From the NCBI RefSeq assembly GCF_030643825.1, contig NZ_CP101717.1, positions 1,054,001-1,118,000 on the forward strand: a DNA stretch of 64,000 nt, read 5' to 3'. Below, in pieces: positions 49,936 through 57,491 of the stretch; positions within the stretch are counted from its first letter, which is position 1, and each line of letters starts with the position of its first letter. The notes beneath the pieces are model-generated. The model saw only the letters and a program-made list of their open reading frames with translations, ran no database searches and had not been told where the DNA came from. The position numbers and the translations under genes were made by a program. Origin of the DNA: Salinispirillum sp. LH 10-3-1. Lineage in GTDB: Bacteria > Pseudomonadota > Gammaproteobacteria > Pseudomonadales > Natronospirillaceae.

Positions 49936-50002
49936 TGATCAGCCAAAGGCCGCGGACTATCAAAAAAAGAACGATCTCTTGCTTGATATCATTAGCTGAT
50001 CA
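49936..50002. repeat. Inverted repeat TGATCAGC/GCTGATCA
   Basis: TGATCAGC (49936-49943) and GCTGATCA (49995-50002) form an 8-bp perfect stem with a 51-nt loop, in the non-coding gap 49780-50053. No other feature is visible in that gap. Confidence 0.4.
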
Positions 50003-50053
50003 GTGGGCAGGGTCGAAATCGCCAAGCGGTCAAATAGCCCGGCTTAAGCGAGT

Positions 50054-50428
50054 CTACAACTCTCTCATGGGTATAAAGCCATTTGTGTTACCATGAATAT
50101 TAATTTCACTTAGTGTTAGTGTGCTCCCGACAACAGTGCCTAATGCGGTGTATCTGAACACATGCTCCCTTCCATTCCAGCTAGCACTTGGCGGTATGGT
50201 ATATGCGTACTGCACCTTAACATCTCTGCTACTAGTCTTTTCGACTAAGCAGTCTGCACCTCCATGGCGAATATGCTGCCCTACACGCCTTTTAATAATA
50301 ACGATTGATGTGGAACAAATATTAGATGCCGTCATCTGTCCAATGATATAGGGCTGACTAGGCGCAGGGGGAGTGCAGCCTAACAAGAGAAAGAAATACA
50401 TAGTAAGAAAGAATGTTATTTTATTCAT
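50054..50428 (-). CDS. Putative lipoprotein of unknown function
   Basis: From the chosen start MNKITFFLTMYFFLLLGC the lipobox LLLGC gives an 18-residue lipoprotein signal, and the mature protein has about 107 residues. It contains two further cysteines (SNICSTSIV; GGADCLVEK) that could form a disulfide. ATG 50437 and GTG 50458 are possible earlier starts; none has a clear ribosome-binding site. I do not recognise a family. A hexanucleotide tandem repeat lies about 130-190 bp upstream in its promoter region. Confidence 0.62.
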   Translation of the reverse strand: MNKITFFLTMYFFLLLGCTPPAPSQPYIIGQMTASNICSTSIVIIKRRVGQHIRHGGADCLVEKTSSRDVKVQYAYTIPPSASWNGREHVFRYTALGTVVGSTLTLSEINIHGNTNGFIPMREL

Positions 50429-50554
50429 AAGAGCCATTTTAGTTAATTTAGTTATCACTGCAGAATGCTGAAAGACCTGTTTCTGATTGTTGGTTGATTA
50501 CTGGCCTTAAGTAAATGATAACGTATATAAAATAATCATGCTGATATAAAATCA

Positions 50555-50619
50555 CCTCAACCTCAACCTCAACCTCAACCTCAACCTCAACCTCAACCTC
50601 AACCTCAACCTCAACCTCA
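50555..50619. repeat. Hexanucleotide tandem repeat (CCTCAA)n, about 10.8 units
   Basis: This is a perfect array of ten full CCTCAA units plus CCTCA, with no substitution. It lies in non-coding DNA between the two lipoprotein genes, upstream of the left one. Such an uninterrupted array is expected to be length-variable by slippage. Confidence 0.97.
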
Positions 50620-50656
50620 GCAGATGCATGATTTGATTTGGTTTTGGTTGGTCAGG

Positions 50657-50680
50657 ACCGCCCATTTGATATCAGGCGGT
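50657..50680 (+). terminator. Possible terminator-like hairpin
   Basis: ACCGCC (50657-50662) and GGCGGT (50675-50680) are followed on the plus strand by ATTAATTTTT. It sits 22 bp from the 3' end of the right-hand lipoprotein gene. A second dyad TTTTTCC/GGAAAAA abuts it at 50686-50700. Orientation of use is uncertain. Confidence 0.4.
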
Positions 50681-50701
50681 ATTAATTTTTCCAGGAAAAA
50701 A

Positions 50702-51202
50702 TCACCAAGCTTCTTCAGGTGTTCGAATGTAGTTTTCGTAACTCGCCGCCACACCATTTAGATGTCTTTCGATAGCGTCGTATTGATTCTGTAGCGAGCC
50801 ATCAATTCCCACAACTCTGACTGAGCCGGAATAGTATGTGCTCTCTCTAAAGTTGTTGAACTGAAGCCTAGCTCTGCTGCCGTCAACATCGATTGAAAAG
50901 TTGTAAAAAAATTGGCGATTGAACATGTCCCCTTGCACGGGAGTCCTAGCAATCGCACGGCCTCTCAAAGCAAAGCTTTCAGGGTCATCGAAATTGATAA
51001 CGTCATCTGCAGATATAAAAGTATCAGACACCCACAGGCGAGACATACGGTAGATCTCTGAGCTTTCCATGTCTTCAAAGCTATAAATATGTGTAATTGG
51101 GGCGCTCAGTACTGCGGGGTCGGTTCTTACTAAACCCGCGCAAGCAGTTAGTATCCCAATTGAAACAAATGCCGCAGTGAGATTGACAACAGCTTTTATC
51201 AT
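50702..51202 (-). CDS. Lipoprotein with DUF4468-like domain
   Basis: This is a 166-residue lipoprotein with a signal ending in lipobox ILTAC (Cys at about residue 21). The mature part resembles DUF4468, a TBP-like domain of unknown function. MESSEIYRMSRLWVSDTFIS is the start of the domain, NFDDPESFALRGRAIART the turn, and FNRQFFYNFSIDVDGSRARL the beta-hairpin. Composition is AT-rich. No neighbouring partner is obvious. The domain call is from pattern recognition, not a search. Confidence 0.68.
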   Translation of the reverse strand: MIKAVVNLTAAFVSIGILTACAGLVRTDPAVLSAPITHIYSFEDMESSEIYRMSRLWVSDTFISADDVINFDDPESFALRGRAIARTPVQGDMFNRQFFYNFSIDVDGSRARLQFNNFRESTYYSGSVRVVGIDGSLQNQYDAIERHLNGVAASYENYIRTPEEAW

Positions 51203-51372
51203 GTTTTTATTTTTTTATGCATGGTAATGTAGTCCTTTGTAATTACGAATGACCTGATCTTGGCAAAAAACAAGTTAAACCTCAACAATTTATTGAATCT
51301 TTGCATTATTCGGTAGTTTGCATTGTAAAAAGGTGATTGATTTGCTGTATGCGATTGACTGGCACCTTCTGA

Positions 51373-51780
51373 TCAGCGCGACACCGGCAGGACATTACAT
51401 GGCAACAGCGCGTGGATGTCGGCTCGCGTTTGGCCAACGGCAGATTTTCAAAGATCTGTTTCAGTTAGCCATACGGCTTCAAGCCATTGGTCGCTTCTAT
51501 GATGGAGTATGACGTAGCGCTGGAGTTCGCATCGTTTACGGTTTCGGAGAACAGTCAGTTCTTTATGCCCTCCACGAATTTACGACGCGCGTACGTAAGG
51601 CAATGCGCAAGTTATGTCTTGCATTAGAAGCCACTTTGTAGTAGCCGACATAGCCATCCGTCATGATGGCGCCAGCTTAGCCGTTCAGCAGTGTTTCGGC
51701 TACCGAACTGGCTCGGCTGGCACTGATGCGTGGGGGTGTCTCAACGCCATGCCAATGGTTGCGAGCGGCGGCTTTGTTCT
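51373..51780 (-). pseudogene. Decayed IS66 family transposase (TnpC C-terminal part)
   Basis: Reading the minus strand, IS66-like blocks appear in order but in different frames with internal stops. SSVAETLLNG-stop-AGAIMTDGYVGYYKV matches the DDE-region DGYAGY. RKFVEGIKN is followed by LFSETVNDANSSATSYSIIE, then NGLKPYG-stop-LKQIFENLPLAKRE, and a frameshift to ADIHALLPCNVLPVSR ending at 51373. The stretch between RKFVEGIKN and LFSETV is missing the central part of the transposase, so it has both deletions and frameshifts. No terminal repeats are identified. The right boundary is approximate. Confidence 0.72.
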
Positions 51781-51843
51781 CCTCTCGCACGCGGTGTTTA
51801 TTACCAAAACAATGATGTCTGTTAGCAGGTGCTCGCAAATGCC

Positions 51844-51868
51844 GGCGGGTGTAAACACCCGCCCTAAA
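51844..51868. repeat. Dispersed palindromic repeat, copy 4
   Basis: The exact core GCGGGTGTAAACACCCGC is followed by CCTAAA, and beyond this a second small palindrome, CCCGCCCTTTAGGGCGGG on the minus strand. The element lies at the 3' end of the MATE gene and includes its stop codon. Confidence 0.9.
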
Positions 51869-53249
51869 GGGCGGGTTGCTCAATGTTCGTGCTACCAATC
51901 CGTTCGAACAGCTGCGGCCTGGGGAAAAAGCGCCACAAGAAAAACAACGCCAAGCCAAACGTTAGCCACTCAGCCATCGGGATGGCGACTATAAACGGCA
52001 GTGTTGGGAAGGCGTTGAACATCACCAACAACAGCACTGCGGGCAGTATTAGGCCGCGGCTCAGAGCGATGATCGCTGACGGTACTGGCAGGTGCAGTGC
52101 GGTGAGGTATGAGGTGACGATCATGGTCAGTCCGTTGACCAAGAACACCGGCCAGACCCAACTGACGAGTTCTATGGCTAGGGCGATAACGCTGGATTCG
52201 TCCTCATGCAGAAACACGGTGACCAGTTGTTCGGTAAAACCTACTAGTAGGCCGACAAAAATGGCCGCAATCAGCAGGGCATTGGTGGCGCTCACCAACA
52301 AAAACCGCCGAATACGTTGCAGTTGGCGGGCTCCGAAGTTCTGGCTGACGAACACGCCGCCCGCGTCACCAATGGAAAACACCATCATCATGCCGATCAT
52401 CAGCAGGTAGTTCAGTACGGTAAACGCCGCAACGCCTTCTACGCCATAACGCAGCACAAACAGCCAGTTGAGTATCAATACAATGATTGAGCCGGAAATC
52501 TCATTCACGAATTCAGACAGGCCGTTAAAGGCAGACTGAAAGAGTTCGCGCCAGTTGGTTTGACGTAAACGAAAACGCAGGTGGCGATTGCGCAGTAAAA
52601 AGTAGCTACACAGCACCAGAAACGGGAGCGACTGAGAAATGCCGGTGGCCCAAGCCGCACCAGCAATACCCCAGCCAAAACGTGCGATGAACAGATAGTC
52701 CAAGCCGATGTTCACTGCTGAGCCAATGGTCAGCGCTAATGCTGCCAGGCCGGGGTAACCGTCGAGGCGGACGAAGAAATAAAGCGTGACGGTTAAGAGT
52801 TGCGCCCAGACAAACCCCATGGTGATGCGGTAGTAAATTTGCATCAAGGGCAGTACTTCGTCGGTGCCGCCTAGGGCACGCAATAAGGTGGTTTCAAACA
52901 CTAAGCCCAGCGTGGTGACCACGACGGCCAGTGCAATTACGGCGATCAGGGTTTTTGAGAAGATGTTGCTGGCGGCGGTGTAGTTTTTTTCCCCAATGTA
53001 CTTGCCTGCGCGCACGGAACCGCCCATGGCGAGCATGAAGGTCAGCCCGAACAGGATGCCGAAAAACGGAATGATGAGGTTGACCGCCGCCAATGCATGA
53101 GCACCGACGTAATTACCGATGAATAAGCCATCTACGATGTTGGCGGTCGACAAGGCCAGCAAGCCAAGCATCGACGGTATCCATAGGCGATAGAACGTCG
53201 GCAGTACGGAGCTGGTGAGGGAGTGATTGGTGCGGGTCATTTCGGTCAT
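51864..53249 (-). CDS. MATE family multidrug/Na+ antiporter
   Basis: This is a 461-residue inner-membrane exporter with 12 transmembrane helices in two MatE repeats (about residues 15-225 and 240-440). NIVDGLFIGNYVGAHALAAV in helix 1-2 and IGDAGGVFVSQNFGARQLQR in the second half are conserved MatE blocks. The frame is open 27 codons upstream; the ATG at 53249 was chosen, and 53240 is an alternative. The last residues EQPAL and the TAG stop lie in the palindromic repeat, so the C-terminus may have been reshaped by its insertion. The substrate is unknown. Confidence 0.9.
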   Translation of the reverse strand: MTEMTRTNHSLTSSVLPTFYRLWIPSMLGLLALSTANIVDGLFIGNYVGAHALAAVNLIIPFFGILFGLTFMLAMGGSVRAGKYIGEKNYTAASNIFSKTLIAVIALAVVVTTLGLVFETTLLRALGGTDEVLPLMQIYYRITMGFVWAQLLTVTLYFFVRLDGYPGLAALALTIGSAVNIGLDYLFIARFGWGIAGAAWATGISQSLPFLVLCSYFLLRNRHLRFRLRQTNWRELFQSAFNGLSEFVNEISGSIIVLILNWLFVLRYGVEGVAAFTVLNYLLMIGMMMVFSIGDAGGVFVSQNFGARQLQRIRRFLLVSATNALLIAAIFVGLLVGFTEQLVTVFLHEDESSVIALAIELVSWVWPVFLVNGLTMIVTSYLTALHLPVPSAIIALSRGLILPAVLLLVMFNAFPTLPFIVAIPMAEWLTFGLALFFLWRFFPRPQLFERIGSTNIEQPAL

Positions 53250-53470
53250 GATGTTAAACGTCGGCTCAAAAATCGGACAATAATTAGGGAGCGGACAATA
53301 GCACAGCGGGTGACCTTTGAACCGTGACAAAGGTAATGAAAAGACCGCTTTGAGCGGGCCGGACAGTGCAGTAGTGCGACGATGTGACCGCTGGATTGAC
53401 CCACCTCAATAATCGGTGGACTGCTTCTCGTTATGCTCCGGCCTCATTTTTCGTTCATGGAGTGTGCCGA

Positions 53471-54268
53471 ATGGCAGCGGAACCTATCGTATTGTTTGAT
53501 AATGGGCAGCATAAGTGTCTGATGTTTGATTCGCTGGTGGTGGGCGAGGGCGTGCAGTCTAACCAGTTTTTGTTGATCGACGGACAACATGAAGCCTTGA
53601 TTGATCCGGGTGGTGATCTGACCTACACGCCGCTGTCGTTGGCGGCATCGCGTTATATGAATGTGCAGGACATGGACTATATTTTTGCCTCGCACCAAGA
53701 CCCAGACATCATCGGTTCGGTTGACCGCTGGGTGATGCACACCAACGCGAAAGTGGTGACGTCGCGCCTGTGGTCGCGGTTTTTGCCACATTTAGCGTCG
53801 GACTACAGCACGCGCATGGGCGGCAGTCTGTTCGACCGCATCATCGCCATTCCAGACCGTGGCGCGCGCGTGCCGTTCGGCAACAGCTACATCGCCTGCT
53901 TGCCTGCGCACTTTATGCATTCGGTGGGGAATCTGCAGTTTTTTGACCCGGTATCGCGCATCCTGTTTTCAGGTGACCTCGGTGCGTCCATGGGGGATGA
54001 CGATGAGCATGGGCCGGTGAGGGATTTCCATGCACATAAGGCCGCAATGCTGGGTTTCCATCGGCGTTACATTGCGTCGCGTAAGGTGTGTCAGTTGTGG
54101 GCAAACATGGTGCGGAAAATGGACGTGGCGATGATTGTGCCGCAGCACGGCAAGCGTTTTGAGGGCACGGCGATGGTGAATCAGTTTCTGGATTGGGTGG
54201 AGTCGGTCGATTGTGGCATTGATTTGATGACGCAGGACGCCTACCGTATGCCAACGGATATGATTTGA
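53471..54268 (+). CDS. MBL-fold protein, ODP/flavodiiron-like
   Basis: This is a 265-residue metallo-beta-lactamase-fold protein like the di-iron domain of flavodiiron proteins, without flavodoxin. The metal motif reads SHQDPDI (His75, Asp77, Asp79) where flavodiiron proteins have HxExDH, so Glu is replaced by Asp and the following His by Ile. The remaining ligands are candidates His147, Asp169 (LFSGD) and a His in VPQHGKRF. The start at 53471 follows GGAGTG. It may sense or reduce O2 or NO. It stands alone, followed by a repeat and the deacetylase gene. Confidence 0.85.
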   Translation: MAAEPIVLFDNGQHKCLMFDSLVVGEGVQSNQFLLIDGQHEALIDPGGDLTYTPLSLAASRYMNVQDMDYIFASHQDPDIIGSVDRWVMHTNAKVVTSRLWSRFLPHLASDYSTRMGGSLFDRIIAIPDRGARVPFGNSYIACLPAHFMHSVGNLQFFDPVSRILFSGDLGASMGDDDEHGPVRDFHAHKAAMLGFHRRYIASRKVCQLWANMVRKMDVAMIVPQHGKRFEGTAMVNQFLDWVESVDCGIDLMTQDAYRMPTDMI

Positions 54269-54286
54269 GTGTGTGGGAACCGAAAC

Positions 54287-54309
54287 GCGGGTGTAAACAC
54301 CCGCCCTAC
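54287..54309. repeat. Dispersed palindromic repeat, copy 5
   Basis: The exact core GCGGGTGTAAACACCCGC is followed by CCTAC, in the 75-bp gap between the MBL-fold gene and the deacetylase gene. Confidence 0.92.
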
Positions 54310-54343
54310 ATCCGGCCCCGTATACTCCTAAACTGAGAACCAC

Positions 54344-55378
54344 ATGATGAAAACATTTTATTCCGACGATCATCGTTTGCATCACGCCAACGCTGAACTG
54401 AACGACGGGCAGCTTGTGCCGGTTTTTGAAAAGCCTTCGCGTGCCGATATGGTGTTGGCGCGCGTGCGTTCGGTTGAACTTGGCCCGGTATTGCCGCCGG
54501 AAGCCGTGGGCGTTGAGCCGATCAAACGGGTGCACAGTGCTGATTACGTGGACTTCTTGCAGGGCGCATGGGCAGAGTGGTCGGCGTTGGGGCGCAGCAA
54601 TGACATGCTGCCATTGGCCTGGCCGCCGCGTCGGGTGCAAGCGCGTTGCCCCAAAGACATCGACGGTAAGCTGGGTTTTTACAGTTTTGATGCTGGCGCA
54701 CCGCTGACGGCCACCAGTTGGCAGGCGATCTACGCCGGTTCGCAAGTGGCGTTAACGGCACAGCGTGCGGTGGCGAGTGGAGAGCGAGCGGCCTTCGCAT
54801 TGTGTCGCCCACCGGGGCATCACGCCGGCATCGATTACATGGGTGGCTATTGTTATCTCAATAATGCCGCTATTGCTGCGGAGGCGTTCCTGGACGGTGG
54901 CATGCGCAAAGTTGCGCTGTTGGACGTGGACTATCACCATGGCAACGGCACGCAAGACATCTTTTATCAGCGCCCAGATGTGCTTTTTCTGTCGATTCAT
55001 GGCGACCCACAAACCGAATACCCGTGCTATACCGGGTATGCCGATGAGCGCGGTGAAGGGGCTGGCTTAGGCTATAATCATAACTACCCGTTACCGGTCG
55101 GCAGCGACTGGGCATCGTGGTCGCGGGCCTTGCAGGATGCGCTGCGCGTGGCTGCCGGATACGGCGCCGAGGCGCTGGTAGTGTCTCTGGGTGTGGATAC
55201 CTTTGCTGACGACCCAATATCGCAATTCAAGTTGCGCAGCGACGACTATCTGACCATGGGTGAGATGATTGCGGAATTAGGCCTGCCGACGTTGTTTGTT
55301 ATGGAAGGGGGGTATGCGGTGGAGGAGATTGGCATAAACGCCGTCAATGTTTTGCAAGGCTTCGAACGAGCGTCTTGA
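54344..55378 (+). CDS. Histone deacetylase family, acetylpolyamine amidohydrolase-like
   Basis: This is a 344-residue zinc amidohydrolase. RPPGHHAGIDYMGGYCYLNN carries the catalytic His pair and Tyr-Cys loop, and LLDVDYHHGNGTQDIF holds the zinc Asp/His. A second Asp is in GVDTFADDPISQF, and VMEGGYAVEEIG the terminal Tyr. The layout fits acetylpolyamine amidohydrolases, which remove acetyl from polyamines, though the exact substrate is not certain. It precedes thioredoxin 2 by 57 bp on the same strand. Confidence 0.9.
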   Translation: MMKTFYSDDHRLHHANAELNDGQLVPVFEKPSRADMVLARVRSVELGPVLPPEAVGVEPIKRVHSADYVDFLQGAWAEWSALGRSNDMLPLAWPPRRVQARCPKDIDGKLGFYSFDAGAPLTATSWQAIYAGSQVALTAQRAVASGERAAFALCRPPGHHAGIDYMGGYCYLNNAAIAAEAFLDGGMRKVALLDVDYHHGNGTQDIFYQRPDVLFLSIHGDPQTEYPCYTGYADERGEGAGLGYNHNYPLPVGSDWASWSRALQDALRVAAGYGAEALVVSLGVDTFADDPISQFKLRSDDYLTMGEMIAELGLPTLFVMEGGYAVEEIGINAVNVLQGFERAS

Positions 55379-55435
55379 AAATAGTCATTAACGCCCCTAC
55401 ATAACCAAAAGCTAATAATCTTTTGGAGTTTCGTC

Positions 55436-55885
55436 ATGGCGCAAATTAATGTGACCTGTGCGCATTGCGCACGCTTGAACCGAGTTCCGGCGGAGCGCAT
55501 GAATCAATCGCCGGTGTGTGGGGCCTGTAAGCAACCCTTGCTGTCCGCTGCACCGGTGGTCGCGAAATCTGCAGACTGGCCGAAGTATCTGAAGCAGGAC
55601 TTGCCGGTGGTGGTGGACTTTTGGGCCAGCTGGTGTGGGCCTTGTCAGGCTATGGCGCCAGTGTTCAGTCAGGCGGCACAGTTGTGGGAAGGTAAGGCTT
55701 TCTTCGTTAAAGCGGAAACTGATCAGGTGCAGGACGTTGCCGCACGCTATGGTATTCGTAGCATTCCGACGCTTCTGATTCTGCACCGTGGGGTCGAGGT
55801 GGCACGCGTTGCTGGCGCGATGCCCGCACCGCAGTTCAGTCAGTGGTTGCAGCAGAATTTGCCCAAGGTCAGTGCGGCGGTGTAA
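55436..55885 (+). CDS. trxC: Thioredoxin 2 (zinc-binding)
   Basis: This is a 149-residue thioredoxin with an N-terminal zinc ribbon: two CxxC pairs in CAHCARLN and CGACKQ. The thioredoxin fold follows, with active site WCGPC in FWASWCGPCQAMAPVF and the cis-Pro in SIPTLLILHRG. It matches trxC in length and order and functions in cytosolic disulfide reduction, often under oxidative stress. A GGAG site precedes the ATG. Confidence 0.95.
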   Translation: MAQINVTCAHCARLNRVPAERMNQSPVCGACKQPLLSAAPVVAKSADWPKYLKQDLPVVVDFWASWCGPCQAMAPVFSQAAQLWEGKAFFVKAETDQVQDVAARYGIRSIPTLLILHRGVEVARVAGAMPAPQFSQWLQQNLPKVSAAV

Positions 55886-55892
55886 TCGAAAC

Positions 55893-55915
55893 GCGGGTGT
55901 AAACACCCGCCCTAC
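55893..55915. repeat. Dispersed palindromic repeat, copy 6
   Basis: The exact core GCGGGTGTAAACACCCGC is followed by CCTAC, 7 bp after the trxC stop and 24 bp before the rhomboid gene. It is identical to copy 5 over 23 bp. Confidence 0.92.
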
Positions 55916-55939
55916 AACTCCATCTCTCCAGGATAGTCT

Positions 55940-56590
55940 ATGTCATCACCCATCGTTCAACTGCTCACCCCGCGGCCGGGGTATTTTCTGACGCCTGTCA
56001 TCATCTACATCAATACGGCCATCTTCTTGCTGTTTGTGCTGCTGACGCGTGAGGTGATGTGGTTCCCGGCGCAGCCGTTGGCTATCTACGGTGGGAATTT
56101 CGCGCCCTTAACCACGGATGGGCAATGGTGGCGACTGGTGACTAGTGTGTTTATGCACGGTGGTTTACTGCATCTGGTATTTAACGCCCTAGTGCTGGCG
56201 AATGTAGGCTTGATGTTGGAGCCGTTACTGGGTAAGGCGCAACTGTTGTTGATTTATTTGGTAACGGGCATCGTGGCCAGCCTGACCAGTGTGGTGTTCA
56301 ACTACGGCGCTGTGAGCGTGGGGGCATCCGGGGCGATTTTTGGCCTGTACGGTTTCTTTTTGGCGCTGTTGTTCAGTAACTTGTTTCGCTCAGAGGTGCG
56401 TCAGGCTTTCTTGCGCGGCACCTTGGTGTTTATCGGTATTAACCTGGTTCTGGGTTTCACCATGAGCATGATCGATAATGCGGCGCACATTGGTGGCTTG
56501 GTCAGCGGGGCGATTCTGGGGGTGATTTGGATACCCATCATTCGCCGCCAGATATTGCGGCATCAAGCTGACCAGTCTGGTGAGCGTTAA
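55940..56590 (+). CDS. Rhomboid family intramembrane serine protease
   Basis: This is a 216-residue membrane protease with about six transmembrane helices. The conserved nucleophile motif is VGASGAIFGLYGFF (Gly-x-Ser-Gly), the catalytic His is in AAHIGGLVSGAI, and GGLLHLVFNALVLANVG is the HxxxN motif. Substrates are unknown. It lies behind trxC with a palindromic repeat between them; its stop overlaps the convergent EamA gene by 4 bp. Confidence 0.92.
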   Translation: MSSPIVQLLTPRPGYFLTPVIIYINTAIFLLFVLLTREVMWFPAQPLAIYGGNFAPLTTDGQWWRLVTSVFMHGGLLHLVFNALVLANVGLMLEPLLGKAQLLLIYLVTGIVASLTSVVFNYGAVSVGASGAIFGLYGFFLALLFSNLFRSEVRQAFLRGTLVFIGINLVLGFTMSMIDNAAHIGGLVSGAILGVIWIPIIRRQILRHQADQSGER

Positions 56591-57465
56591 CCCAACGTCA
56601 CCAACACCAGCCCAGTGAACAATATAGCGACGCCCAACAGTCGAGGGCCACTGAGTGACTCCTTGAGCCAAATAGCACCCATGGCCACACCAAGCAGAAT
56701 GCTGACCTGCCGGAAGGCGACCACATAACTGACATCGCGGGCGTAGGCCATGGCCCAAACCACCAATGCGTAGGTGAGCAGTATCAACAGGCCCGTGAGC
56801 ATAGCCATGCCATGTTGGGTGCTGAGGCCGCGCCAGCCGTTTGGACGCCATCTTGGTACAGAAAAAAGTAGCAACGTCATCCAAAGCCACGCAGCCCACG
56901 CCTGCAACACCACATATACCAATGCTATCTCGGCGTCGTGCCATTGGTGGTTGGCAACCTGACGCATAAGCCGTGTTGCGTGGTCGTCGACCAATGAATA
57001 GCCTGCGGTGGCCGCCGCTGCCAGTAAGGCAAAGTAGGTGGCTGGGGTAGTGTAGTGACTCAATCGTACATCGCGAAAGTGGCGCATGGGCAGGAACAGG
57101 CAACCCCCTACGATCATAACAATGCCCACTACTGCTTGTTGGCTGACGCGTTCCATGGCGCCAAACAGCAAGCCACTCAACAGCAACAGCAGTAACGGTG
57201 ATGAGCGAATCAACGGATAGAGCAGTGACAGTTCACCGCGTTGATAAGCCAGCGTAAGGCCGCAAAGATAAATTGCTTGAAAGGCGCCACTGAGCAGCAG
57301 TAACAGTGCCAGTTGCAGAGGCATCAATTGCAACAAGGGCCAGCCGTAGACGATGAGTGGCGAACATAGAATGGCTGACCAGCCTGTCGCGAGCCAGAAG
57401 CTACCGATCGTAGCGCCCCCTTTCTTGCCGGAAAAGTTCCATGCGGCATGGGCCAATGCCGACAA
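56587..57465 (-). CDS. EamA/DMT superfamily transporter
   Basis: This is a 292-residue membrane protein with about ten transmembrane helices in two EamA repeats (about residues 3-135 and 150-290). AHAAWNFSGKKGG is the family start and YVVAFRQVSILLGVAMGAIW the second-half signature. It lies 26 bp after phnX on the same strand, so it is probably the last gene of the phosphonate cluster. A role in moving a phosphonate-pathway compound is possible; DMT transporters carry many small metabolites. Confidence 0.88.
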   Translation of the reverse strand: MSALAHAAWNFSGKKGGATIGSFWLATGWSAILCSPLIVYGWPLLQLMPLQLALLLLLSGAFQAIYLCGLTLAYQRGELSLLYPLIRSSPLLLLLLSGLLFGAMERVSQQAVVGIVMIVGGCLFLPMRHFRDVRLSHYTTPATYFALLAAAATAGYSLVDDHATRLMRQVANHQWHDAEIALVYVVLQAWAAWLWMTLLLFSVPRWRPNGWRGLSTQHGMAMLTGLLILLTYALVVWAMAYARDVSYVVAFRQVSILLGVAMGAIWLKESLSGPRLLGVAILFTGLVLVTLG

Positions 57466-57491
57466 GAGAACGAGGGCCAGAGCGGGCAGTG

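Noticed and set aside
50555-50619. CRISPR array
   Set aside because: The units are contiguous 6-mers with no spacers; it is a microsatellite.
51614-51994. 126-codon plus-strand frame
   Set aside because: It crosses the IS66 fossil, the palindromic repeat and the antisense of the MATE gene.
53969-54745. 258-codon minus-strand frame
   Set aside because: It spans two well-supported plus-strand genes and a repeat.
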